This document shows, piece after piece, positions 1 to 6,189 of a stretch of DNA of 6,694 nt. Origin of the DNA: an uncultured Prevotella sp. (GTDB taxonomy: Bacteria > Bacteroidota > Bacteroidia > Bacteroidales > Bacteroidaceae). The first letter of the stretch is position 1; every line of letters starts with the position of its first letter. The stretch lies in NCBI GenBank assembly GCA_945614335.1, contig CALZAP010000076.1:1-6694 (forward strand), written 5' to 3'. A model generated the notes under the pieces. The model made no database searches. It saw only the letters and a list, made by a program, of their open reading frames with translations, and had not been told where the DNA came from. Both the position numbers and the translations under genes were made by a program.

Positions 1-67
1 CAACATCTATCAGGACAATATCCTCACTCTGGCAAAGAACTCACTTGAATATCTGAAAACAAGATAA
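1..67 (+). CDS. C-terminal end of an upstream PUL gene (partial)
   Basis: The window opens inside a reading frame (first full codon at position 2) that stays open for 21 codons and stops with TAA at 65-67. The visible tail ends in LAKNSLEYLKTR. Only five bases separate this stop from the next start, so the gene is very probably co-transcribed and translationally linked with the GH32 lipoprotein gene. Too little remains to name a family from sequence. By position, the analogous gene in the B. thetaiotaomicron levan locus (BT1761) encodes a surface levan-binding protein, so a surface glycan-binding protein is the best guess, but this rests on synteny alone. Confidence 0.6.
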   Translation, partial: NIYQDNILTLAKNSLEYLKTR

Positions 68-72
68 TTGAT

Positions 73-1608
73 ATGAAATCAAGCAAAATCATCATAGTGT
101 CGGTAGCCGTAGCAATGGCGGCTACCTTCACCGGATGTTCAGACAATAACATCCGTCAGTATTACAATCCGCTTATTGATGACCCGAAGACGGAAGAACC
201 TACTCCCGAACAACCTGCGGAAGAGGTAAGTAGCCGCAACGAGCAGTATCGTCCGCAGATACATTTCACTCCTGCCAAGAACTGGATCAACGACCCCAAC
301 GGTATGGTATATATCGACGGTACATACCATCTCTTCTATCAGTACAACCCCCAGGGCAATGTATGGGGAAACCTTAGTTGGGGACATGCCACATCCTCCG
401 ACATGCTTCATTGGGAGGAGCAAGCTGTGGCTCTGCAGCCCGATGCCCTCGGCATGATTTTCTCAGGCTCTGCCGTTTGCGACAAGGACAACACTGCAGG
501 CTTTGGCTCTAATGCTCTTGTAGCGGTATATACATCTGCCGATGCCGCCCAGCAGCAATCTGTGGCATATAGCACCGACAATGGAAAGACCTTCACCAAA
601 TACGAGGGCAATCCTGTCATCAAAAACAACGACGATAATCTTCGCGACCCTAAGGTGTTCTGGCATGAGGACAGCAAAAAATGGATAATGACTTTGGCAA
701 AGGGATGGAAGAAAGGCATCGAGATATGGAGTTCTTCCAACTTGAAGAACTGGACAAAGGAGAGTGAGTTTGTCATGGGGCTTGCCGGCCGTCCCGACTT
801 TCAGTGGGAATGTCCCGACCTTATCCCCTTCGACTATAATGGACAGCGCAAATGGGCATTGCTCGTAAGTGTCAATCCCTGTGGACCTGTTGTAGGTTCC
901 GGAACAATGTATTTCATAGGCGATTTTGATGGAAAGAACTTCACTGCTGACAAACTTGACTATCCGCTATGGTTGGATTATGGTATGGACAACTATGCCG
1001 GTGTGACATGGAGCAACACTGGCGACCGGCATCTCTTCATTGGATGGATGAACAACTGGCAGTATGCCGACCGTGTTCCCTGCGACCCTTGGAGATCGGC
1101 AATGACCCTTCCGCGCGAATTGAAGCTTGTGGAGCATGAGGGCACGCCTCTTCTTGCATGCCCTGTAATAGGTGAAATTGACGGTATTGCTGATGAATGG
1201 ACAAATGCCGGAGCGACATTTGAGGCCAAAGATGCCTACCAGCTGCATCTGTTAATAAACCTCGATACCAATAGTTCCATCACATTGGGTAATGCACAGG
1301 GTGAGAAGTTCACAGTGGATGTCAATGTGGATTCGCGCTTGATTACCATCCATCGCAATGCCTCTACTGGAGTGACGAATTTCTCAGAAATGTTCTCCAT
1401 TCCTTCGATGAATGCACCATTGAATACTCAGGGCGACAAGCTCACTCTTGATTTCTATGTGGATCGTTCGTCAGTGGAACTGATTGCGTCAGATGGTCTT
1501 ACCTCGATTACAAACCTCGTTTTCCCGCAGACAATATACAATAGTCTTACTGTAAGTGGAGCAAACTATGAGGCAAAGGTGAGAAATCTGTGTAGAGTAT
1601 GGAAATAA
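73..1608 (+). CDS. GH32 fructan hydrolase (levanase/inulinase type), lipoprotein
   Basis: This 511-residue enzyme belongs to glycoside hydrolase family 32, retaining beta-fructosidases that cleave levan, inulin or sucrose-type links. A hydrophobic segment (residues 6-20) ends in the lipobox FTGC, giving lipidated Cys22. The following SDNN and a Pro/Glu-rich linker (to about residue 55) suit a surface-tethered Bacteroidetes lipoprotein. The five-bladed propeller domain spans about 60-365: WINDPNG holds nucleophile Asp74, FSGS lies at 130-133, RDP holds the transition-state stabiliser Asp192, and ECPD holds acid/base Glu246. The C-terminal beta-sandwich covers about 380-511. All three catalytic carboxylates are intact. 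The start is fixed by the signal peptide and lies five bases after the upstream stop. Its place in the operon corresponds to the endo-levanase BT1760, so endo action at the cell surface is plausible; sequence alone does not separate endo from exo or levan from inulin. Confidence 0.95.
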   Translation: MKSSKIIIVSVAVAMAATFTGCSDNNIRQYYNPLIDDPKTEEPTPEQPAEEVSSRNEQYRPQIHFTPAKNWINDPNGMVYIDGTYHLFYQYNPQGNVWGNLSWGHATSSDMLHWEEQAVALQPDALGMIFSGSAVCDKDNTAGFGSNALVAVYTSADAAQQQSVAYSTDNGKTFTKYEGNPVIKNNDDNLRDPKVFWHEDSKKWIMTLAKGWKKGIEIWSSSNLKNWTKESEFVMGLAGRPDFQWECPDLIPFDYNGQRKWALLVSVNPCGPVVGSGTMYFIGDFDGKNFTADKLDYPLWLDYGMDNYAGVTWSNTGDRHLFIGWMNNWQYADRVPCDPWRSAMTLPRELKLVEHEGTPLLACPVIGEIDGIADEWTNAGATFEAKDAYQLHLLINLDTNSSITLGNAQGEKFTVDVNVDSRLITIHRNASTGVTNFSEMFSIPSMNAPLNTQGDKLTLDFYVDRSSVELIASDGLTSITNLVFPQTIYNSLTVSGANYEAKVRNLCRVWK

Positions 1609-1638
1609 TGCACCTTTTATGCTAAATATGTTACATTG

Positions 1639-1657
1639 AACGATATTTTTAATCGTT
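1639..1657 (+). other. Short A/T-rich inverted repeat after the first GH32 gene
   Basis: The arms AACGAT (1639-1644) and ATCGTT (1652-1657) flank a seven-base loop, and T-rich sequence follows. It could be a weak terminator or pause, or a protein-binding palindrome just upstream of the promoter-like element at 1695. The six-base stem is too weak for a firm call. Confidence 0.3.
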
Positions 1658-1694
1658 TGTATCATATTTTAAAGCATTGTATGTGGAAAGAGAG

Positions 1695-1702
1695 TAATTT
1701 TG
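1695..1702 (+). promoter_or_regulatory. Candidate Bacteroidetes -7 promoter element before the second GH32 gene
   Basis: TAATTTTG fits the Bacteroidetes -7 consensus TAnnTTTG and is followed by CAGC, as is common in this phylum. The -33 box is poor: the nearest TTG (1677-1679) lies only 15 bases upstream instead of about 19-21. If used, transcription would begin near 1708-1712 and leave an untranslated leader of about 190 bases before the ATG at 1901. It would allow the second GH32, permease and kinase genes to be expressed apart from the upstream PUL genes. A weak -33 box would suit an activator-dependent promoter, which is inference. Confidence 0.45.
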
Positions 1703-1709
1703 CAGCAGA

Positions 1710-1801
1710 TTTTTGGTTCAAGTAGTATTTTTGGTTAGTACTTTATTATTTGGTTTTTTAGTTTAAATAGGTTTTTAGTTTAGTTAGGTTTTTAGTTATT
1801 A
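1710..1801 (+). repeat. T-rich leader with repeated GGTT(T)TTAG-like units
   Basis: GGTT cores recur at about 1715, 1733, 1752, 1770 and 1787, that is every 17-19 bases. The last three units form a near-perfect 17-base tandem repeat (1751-1767, 1768-1784, 1785-1801) built on TAGGTTTTTAGTT. The block lies between the promoter-like element at 1695 and the start of the second GH32 gene, so it would be U-rich in the leader RNA. Its role is unknown; RNA-binding, transcript-pausing or DNA-operator roles are all possible. The remaining sequence to 1900 is A/T-rich without another recognisable signal. Confidence 0.6.
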
Positions 1802-1900
1802 AAGGTTGTTTGTTCAATAGGTATTGGCCTGAGAAGGTAAAGAGATTGTATTTCAAGGATAATTTAAAAAAAATGGAATAAACTAAAATTGAATAACAAT

Positions 1901-3604
1901 ATGAATAAGAACAAAACAATCGCATGCCTTGCCGCCTTCCTCTTGGCAATGGGAACCAATGCACAGGTGGCCCCGAAAATTCTCGGCGATCGACATGCTA
2001 TGTTAAAACTCGACAAGCAGAAAAAATTCTTGCTGTTGCCTGTTGAAGAAAAAGAAGAAAACGCCCACATAAGAGTGGTGCGCAACAATCAGCTTATCAA
2101 AACTCTCAACTGCCGCCTGGCGGTTGACAAGGTCGACTATTTCGTGCCTTACGAGGTGGGAGAAGGTGAACTTTTCGACATCTCATTTAATGGAAATACG
2201 AGAGCCACGGGAGCCATCAACGACTTCGCCTGCTGGAAGCGAATGACCTATGCCGACACGTTCGACTCGAAGAATGTGGAGAAACACCGTCCACTGTATC
2301 ACCACACTCCGCTCTACGGCTGGATGAACGACCCAAATGGTATGTTCTATAAGGACGGCACATGGCACCTTTTCTATCAGTACAACCCCTATGGTTCACA
2401 ATGGGAGAACATGACGTGGGGTCACTCTACAAGCACAGACCTCGTTCATTGGAAAGCTGAGCCAACGGCAATAACACCCGATGCGCTTGGAGCTATCTTC
2501 AGTGGCTGTTGCGTGGTTGACAAAAACAATACAGCCGGCTTTGGCAACGATGCCATTGTGGCTTTCTATACATCTGCTGGCGCAAGCCAGATACAATCGA
2601 TGGCTTACAGTACAGACGGCGGCAAGACTTTCACAAAGTATGCCGACAACCCTGTTATCACATCCAACGTGCCCGATTTCCGAGACCCACACGTTTTCTG
2701 GAACGCTGAGGCTGGATTCTGGAACATGATTCTCGCTGCCGGTCAGCAGATGAGTATCTACTCGTCCAAAGATCTCAAGCAGTGGAAACATGAGAGCGAC
2801 TTCGGAAACGAATATGGCAACCACGGTGGGGTTTGGGAATGCCCTGACCTTATGAAGATGAAGGTACGTGGCACCGACAAGGAGAAGTGGATGCTCATTT
2901 GCAACATCAACCCCGGTGGACCTTTCGGCGGTTCTGCTACACAATATTTCATTGGACAGTTTGACGGACATAAGTTCACCTGCGAGGACAGCCCAAAGGA
3001 AACAAAGTGGATGGACTATGGTAAGGATCACTATGCCACCATCACTTTCGACAACGCTCCTGAAGGCCGCCACGTCGGAGTGGCATGGATGAGCAACTGG
3101 CAGTATGCCAACCAAGTGCCCACAAAGCAGTTCCGCTCAGCCAACTCCATTGCACGCGACTTTGGTTTGTTCGAATACAACGGCGAGACCTATTGCAGTG
3201 TCTCTCCTGCCAAGGAGATGGACGCAGTGCGCGGACAGCGCGTCAGCTCACCGACAGAGGCGTGTGAGATAGTAGTGCAGCTGAAGGGCGACGCACAGCT
3301 CACGCTGCGCAATGGCAAGGGAGAAAAGGTGGTCATTACCTACGATCCCACAGAGCAGACAATAGACTTCGACCGCCGTCATAGTGGCGACGTCTCTTTC
3401 AGCGACGCCTTCCCTTGCATCGTCACCTCACCTACCTATGGACAGGTAAAAACCCTACGCATCTTCATCGACCGTTGCAGCATGGAGCTGTTCGACGCTG
3501 ACGGCAAGATGGCAATGACAAACCTCGTGTTCCCAACAGAGCCTTACAATAAGATAACAGTGAAGGGTAAGGCAAAGGCAACTGTGTATAAACTTAATTT
3601 CTGA
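1901..3604 (+). CDS. GH32 beta-fructosidase with N-terminal accessory domain, periplasmic
   Basis: This is a 567-residue GH32 enzyme that hydrolyses fructans or fructo-oligosaccharides, probably releasing fructose. I place the start at ATG 1901 rather than the in-frame TTG at 1889, because it gives a normal signal peptide (MNKNK, then a hydrophobic core) with a likely signal peptidase I cut after NA21. No lipobox is visible. Residues about 25-125 form an extra N-terminal domain resembling DUF4980 of Bacteroidetes GH32 proteins. The propeller follows: WMNDPNG with nucleophile Asp144, RDP with Asp262, and ECPD with acid/base Glu313. A beta-sandwich domain fills about 440-567. The core closely resembles Bacillus subtilis levanase SacC (for example GGVWECPDL and WMSNWQYAN). 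The usual FSGS motif reads FSGC (200-203). The protein is clearly paralogous to the preceding GH32. Seven bases separate it from the permease gene. Its soluble export suggests a periplasmic exo-enzyme, like BT1759. Confidence 0.95.
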   Translation: MNKNKTIACLAAFLLAMGTNAQVAPKILGDRHAMLKLDKQKKFLLLPVEEKEENAHIRVVRNNQLIKTLNCRLAVDKVDYFVPYEVGEGELFDISFNGNTRATGAINDFACWKRMTYADTFDSKNVEKHRPLYHHTPLYGWMNDPNGMFYKDGTWHLFYQYNPYGSQWENMTWGHSTSTDLVHWKAEPTAITPDALGAIFSGCCVVDKNNTAGFGNDAIVAFYTSAGASQIQSMAYSTDGGKTFTKYADNPVITSNVPDFRDPHVFWNAEAGFWNMILAAGQQMSIYSSKDLKQWKHESDFGNEYGNHGGVWECPDLMKMKVRGTDKEKWMLICNINPGGPFGGSATQYFIGQFDGHKFTCEDSPKETKWMDYGKDHYATITFDNAPEGRHVGVAWMSNWQYANQVPTKQFRSANSIARDFGLFEYNGETYCSVSPAKEMDAVRGQRVSSPTEACEIVVQLKGDAQLTLRNGKGEKVVITYDPTEQTIDFDRRHSGDVSFSDAFPCIVTSPTYGQVKTLRIFIDRCSMELFDADGKMAMTNLVFPTEPYNKITVKGKAKATVYKLNF

Positions 3605-3611
3605 AATTATT

Positions 3612-4766
3612 ATGAGCAAGACAAATAAAATGGCAATAATTCCCGTGATGCTTTGCTTCTTCGCCATGGGATTCGTCGATTTGGTCGGCATTGCCTCAAA
3701 CTATGTGAAAGAAGACTTACAGCTTAGCGACTCCACTGCCAACATGCTGCCCTCGTTGGTGTTCTTCTGGTTTCTCATCTTCTCCGTGCCTACAGGCATG
3801 CTGATGAACAAGATAGGCCGTAAGAATACAGTACTCCTGTCGCTTTTGGTTACCATTGTGTCGCTCCTTCTGCCATTATTTGGCGAGTCGTTTGCACTGA
3901 TGCTCGTGTCGTTCTCGCTTTTAGGCATTGGCAACGCACTTATGCAGACATCATTGAATCCGTTGGTTTCATCTGTGATAAAGGGCGGAAATCTCGCCTC
4001 AACACTCACTTTCGGTCAGTTCGTTAAGGCCATAGCCTCATTCATGGCACCATATATAGCCATGTGGGGAGCCATGGCAGCAATGCCCACCTTCGGTCTT
4101 GGCTGGCGAGTACTCTTTCCAGTATATATGATAATTGGTATCGCTGCAAGCATACTTCTACTTTCCACTCCTATTGAGGAAGAACCGGCCGACAAGGCTT
4201 CGTCGGTAGTAGACTGCGTAAAACTGCTTTCGCGTCCAGTAATACTACTCTCGTTCATAGGCATCATGTGCCATGTGGGTATCGACGTGGGTACAAACAC
4301 CACAGCTCCGAAGATTCTTATGGAGCGTCTAGGCATGACTCTCAACGAGGCAGCCTTCGCTACTTCGCTTTATTTCATCTTCCGTACAATAGGCTGTCTA
4401 ACGGGTTCATTCTTCCTGCGTGTGATGAGCAACCGCCTGTTCTTCATCATCAGTGTAGCGATGATGGCATTCTCAATGATTGGTCTCGGCTTTGGGGAGT
4501 CGAAAGAGATGCTCTATGTGGCTATTGCCCTCGTTGGTTACGGCAACTCCAACATCTTCTCCCTCGTGTTCACCCAGGCCCTTCTCTCAGATAAGACACG
4601 TCAGAACGAAATCAGCGGACTTATGATTATGGGACTGTTCGGAGGCACCATTTTCCCTCTCTTCATGGGATTTGCCAGTGATGCAATAGGCCAACTGGGA
4701 GCCGTGACCGTGATGGCAATAGGAGTGGTTTATCTCTTTACCTATATATCGAAGATTAGGAGTTAA
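3612..4766 (+). CDS. MFS sugar permease, probable fructose importer
   Basis: This 384-residue protein is almost entirely hydrophobic, with about 12 predicted membrane helices in two halves split by a charged loop (about 187-205). It is an inner-membrane transporter of the major facilitator superfamily. Motif A is visible between helices 2 and 3 as GMLMNKIGRK (62-71). The helix 1 text GFVDLVG and the ALMQTSLNPLVS stretch (109-120) resemble fucose/glucose/galactose:H+ symporters (FucP/GluP type). It lies seven bases after the second GH32 gene and before a fructokinase, the position of the monosaccharide importer BT1758, so fructose is the likely substrate; specificity cannot be read from sequence. 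Its stop codon falls inside the repeat block that starts at 4758, so the last residues (IRS, then stop) are partly repeat-encoded. Confidence 0.9.
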   Translation: MSKTNKMAIIPVMLCFFAMGFVDLVGIASNYVKEDLQLSDSTANMLPSLVFFWFLIFSVPTGMLMNKIGRKNTVLLSLLVTIVSLLLPLFGESFALMLVSFSLLGIGNALMQTSLNPLVSSVIKGGNLASTLTFGQFVKAIASFMAPYIAMWGAMAAMPTFGLGWRVLFPVYMIIGIAASILLLSTPIEEEPADKASSVVDCVKLLSRPVILLSFIGIMCHVGIDVGTNTTAPKILMERLGMTLNEAAFATSLYFIFRTIGCLTGSFFLRVMSNRLFFIISVAMMAFSMIGLGFGESKEMLYVAIALVGYGNSNIFSLVFTQALLSDKTRQNEISGLMIMGLFGGTIFPLFMGFASDAIGQLGAVTVMAIGVVYLFTYISKIRS

Positions 4767-4901
4767 GGAGTTATAATGGGAAGTTAAATGGGAAGTTATA
4801 ATGGGCCAAATGTTTAAGCCGAGAAATTGAAGCGCAATAACTATTGGCACCTCATAACTCCCTCTCATAACTCCTCCTCATAACTCCCAATCATAACTCC
4901 C
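4758..4901 (+). repeat. Repeat-built nested hairpin between permease and kinase genes
   Basis: The left half carries four related units beginning at 4758, 4766, 4778 and 4790 (AGGAGTTA, AGGAGTTATAAT, GGGAAGTTAAAT, GGGAAGTTATAAT). The right half carries four 13-base tandem units beginning at 4852, 4865, 4878 and 4891, each with TCATAACTCC. The two sets are inverted relative to each other and can pair as nested stems: 4790-4799 with 4854-4862, 4778-4786 with 4867-4875, 4767-4774 with 4880-4887, and 4759-4765 with 4894-4900. The apex is closed by GCCAA (4805-4809) with TTGGC (4844-4848). It covers the permease stop codon. Plausible roles are attenuation or RNA stabilisation between the two genes, or simply a dispersed repeat. 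Confidence 0.8.
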
Positions 4902-4934
4902 TTAAAATGAAAGCAATTTAAAAAAATCTATTAT

Positions 4935-5810
4935 ATGGACAACAGAATAATCGTAGGACTGGGTGAGGCCCTGTGGGACTGCCTCCCCGAAGGCAGAAAG
5001 ATTGGCGGTGCGCCAGCCAACTTCGCTTATCATGCGTCGCAGTTTGGTTTTGATTCTTATGCAGTGAGTGCCGTTGGCAACGACCCGTTGGGCGATGAGA
5101 CCATCGAGGCTTTGAAATCCAATGGCCTGAAGCTAGAGATGCCTCGTGTGGATTTCCCTACAGGCCAGGTACAGGTGACACTCGACGAAGAAGGAGTGGC
5201 CACTTACGACATCAAGGAAGGTTCGGCATGGGACAACATCCCCTTCACTCCTGAGATTGAGGCTTTGGCCAAACAGTGCCGTGCCGTATGCTTCGGTTCG
5301 CTGGCTCAGCGCAACAAGGTGTCACGCGAAACCATCTACCGTTTCCTCGATGCCACCCCCAAGGACTGCATGCGCATCTTCGACATCAACCTCCGTCAGA
5401 ATTTCTACTCCAAGGAGATTATCCAGGAGTCGCTGAAGCATGCCAATGTAATGAAAATCAATGACGAAGAACTGGTTATCATCGGCCGAATGTTCGGCTA
5501 TCCCGGCATGGACGTCGAAAACAAGTGCTGGCTCATCCTTGGCAAATACAACCTCGACATGCTGGTCCTCACCTGTGGTGTGAACGGCAGCTACGTATTC
5601 TCAAAGGGTGCCATGAGCTATCTTGAAACCCCGAAGGTAGAGGTGGCCGACACAGTAGGCGCAGGCGACTCTTTCACCGGCTCGTTCGTAGCCTCAATCC
5701 TTGCAGGCAAGCCAATTGCCGAGGCGCATCGTGTAGGTGTTAACGTCAGTGCATTCGTATGCACACAAAACGGCGCAATGCCCATTATTCCCGAGGAACT
5801 GAAGAAGTGA
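4935..5810 (+). CDS. PfkB-family fructokinase
   Basis: This 291-residue cytoplasmic sugar kinase of the ribokinase/PfkB family probably phosphorylates fructose to fructose-6-phosphate with ATP. The N-terminal PfkB signature is GGAPANFA (24-31), which contacts sugar in this family. DINLR follows at 150-154. The C-terminal signature DTVGAGDSFTG (239-249) forms the anion hole and carries catalytic base Asp245. Length is usual for bacterial fructokinases, and GEALWDCLP near the start is common in that group. The ATG at 4935 follows A-rich sequence without a Shine-Dalgarno, normal for Bacteroidetes. It is separated from the permease gene by 168 bases holding the repeat hairpin, with no recognisable promoter, so it is probably read from the upstream operon. 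It ends 34 bases before a strong terminator. Its position equals that of fructokinase BT1757; another hexose is possible but less likely here. Confidence 0.93.
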   Translation: MDNRIIVGLGEALWDCLPEGRKIGGAPANFAYHASQFGFDSYAVSAVGNDPLGDETIEALKSNGLKLEMPRVDFPTGQVQVTLDEEGVATYDIKEGSAWDNIPFTPEIEALAKQCRAVCFGSLAQRNKVSRETIYRFLDATPKDCMRIFDINLRQNFYSKEIIQESLKHANVMKINDEELVIIGRMFGYPGMDVENKCWLILGKYNLDMLVLTCGVNGSYVFSKGAMSYLETPKVEVADTVGAGDSFTGSFVASILAGKPIAEAHRVGVNVSAFVCTQNGAMPIIPEELKK

Positions 5811-5844
5811 CAATAAAAGCAAGAAAACAAGACAATCAAGATTT

Positions 5845-5890
5845 AGGCGGCTTTCAAAATACTGAGAGCCGCCTATTATTTTCTCTTCTA
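5845..5890 (+). terminator. Rho-independent terminator closing the fructan operon
   Basis: Arms AGGCGGCTTTC (5845-5855) and GAGAGCCGCCT (5864-5874) form an 11-pair stem with a single G-T pair around an eight-base loop. A T-rich tract (5875-5890) follows. It lies 34 bases after the fructokinase stop and marks the end of the PUL transcript. On the minus strand the stem is followed by a weaker T-rich stretch, so it may also stop leftward transcription. Confidence 0.9.
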
Positions 5891-5982
5891 CAAGGATAAT
5901 TATGTCCGTCCACAACGGTCTCACCAAGGGTATGCTTGCGTCCGATAATCTACTGTTGCATAACACTTTGATTTTGACACTG

Positions 5983-5990
5983 CAAAGTTA
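5983..5990 (-). promoter_or_regulatory. Candidate leftward -7 promoter element
   Basis: On the minus strand this reads TAACTTTG followed by CAG, a good match to the Bacteroidetes -7 consensus TAnnTTTG. No TTTG lies at the proper upstream distance; the best is GTTG about 13 bases away. A transcript from here would run leftward about 130 bases to the terminator stem at 5845-5874 without a credible open reading frame. It may be a chance match or the promoter of a small RNA. The stretch 5891-6059 holds nothing else I can recognise. Confidence 0.25.
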
Positions 5991-6059
5991 ATAAAAATTA
6001 TGACAACCACCATTTCTGCACATTCTTCTGTATGATTTGTGATACTTTAACACCATGTA

Positions 6060-6091
6060 TTTGGCGTTATGGATAATATTTCATACTTTTG
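6060..6091 (+). promoter_or_regulatory. Canonical Bacteroidetes promoter upstream of the sigma relic
   Basis: TTTG at 6060-6063 (-33 box) and TACTTTTG at 6084-6091 (-7 box, TAnnTTTG) are separated by exactly 20 bases, the spacing expected for the primary Bacteroidetes sigma factor. Transcription should start near 6097-6100, giving a leader of about 90 bases before the ATG at 6186. This is the best promoter in the window. Confidence 0.75.
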
Positions 6092-6099
6092 CGGCATGA

Positions 6100-6189
6100 A
6101 TTAATATAGCACGTTTACGGAATAATGATGCTGTGAAGAAACAACTTTCGCGAGGTCGCGAAAAACTAAAAACAAGATTGAAGTTATGA
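6100..6189 (+). pseudogene. Relic of an ECF sigma factor C-terminus
   Basis: The frame is open from 6100 (after a TGA at 6097-6099) to the TGA at 6187-6189. It reads AVKKQLSRGREKLK near its end, which closely resembles the last helix of sigma region 4 in ECF sigma factors (pattern TVKxxLSRGRxKL). The match is convincing from about 6121 on; upstream of it the spacing to an expected IA-type helix is two residues too short. No start codon gives more than an 18-residue peptide (GTG 6133), and no sigma regions 2 to 4.1 occur in any frame upstream. The stop overlaps the next start as ATGA, the usual sigma/anti-sigma coupling. Most likely the body of the sigma gene was deleted while promoter and tail remain. 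Chance resemblance or a short coupling leader peptide are alternatives. Confidence 0.55.

Noticed and set aside
1889..1900. In-frame TTG start for the second GH32 gene
   Set aside because: The ATG at 1901 gives a compact, normal signal peptide, while the TTG only adds four polar residues.
2396..3115. 239-residue minus-strand open frame
   Set aside because: It lies wholly opposite the second GH32 gene, whose catalytic motifs are intact, has no recognisable domain and no start signal. It is a shadow of the coding strand.
4852..4903. Possible CRISPR array from regular repeats
   Set aside because: The period is 13 bases with no real spacers, so these are simple tandem repeats and not CRISPR.
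5694..5966. 90-residue minus-strand ORF across the kinase end and terminator
   Set aside because: It runs through the terminator stem and antisense to conserved PfkB codons, with no family resemblance.
5902..5991. 29-codon plus-strand ORF after the terminator
   Set aside because: It has no promoter, no recognisable product, and overlaps a candidate minus-strand promoter. It is too short to support as a gene.
6000..6035. ATG frame reading MTTTISAHSSV, considered as the missing start of the sigma gene
   Set aside because: It stops after 11 codons, lies before the canonical promoter, and has no sigma region 2 sequence.
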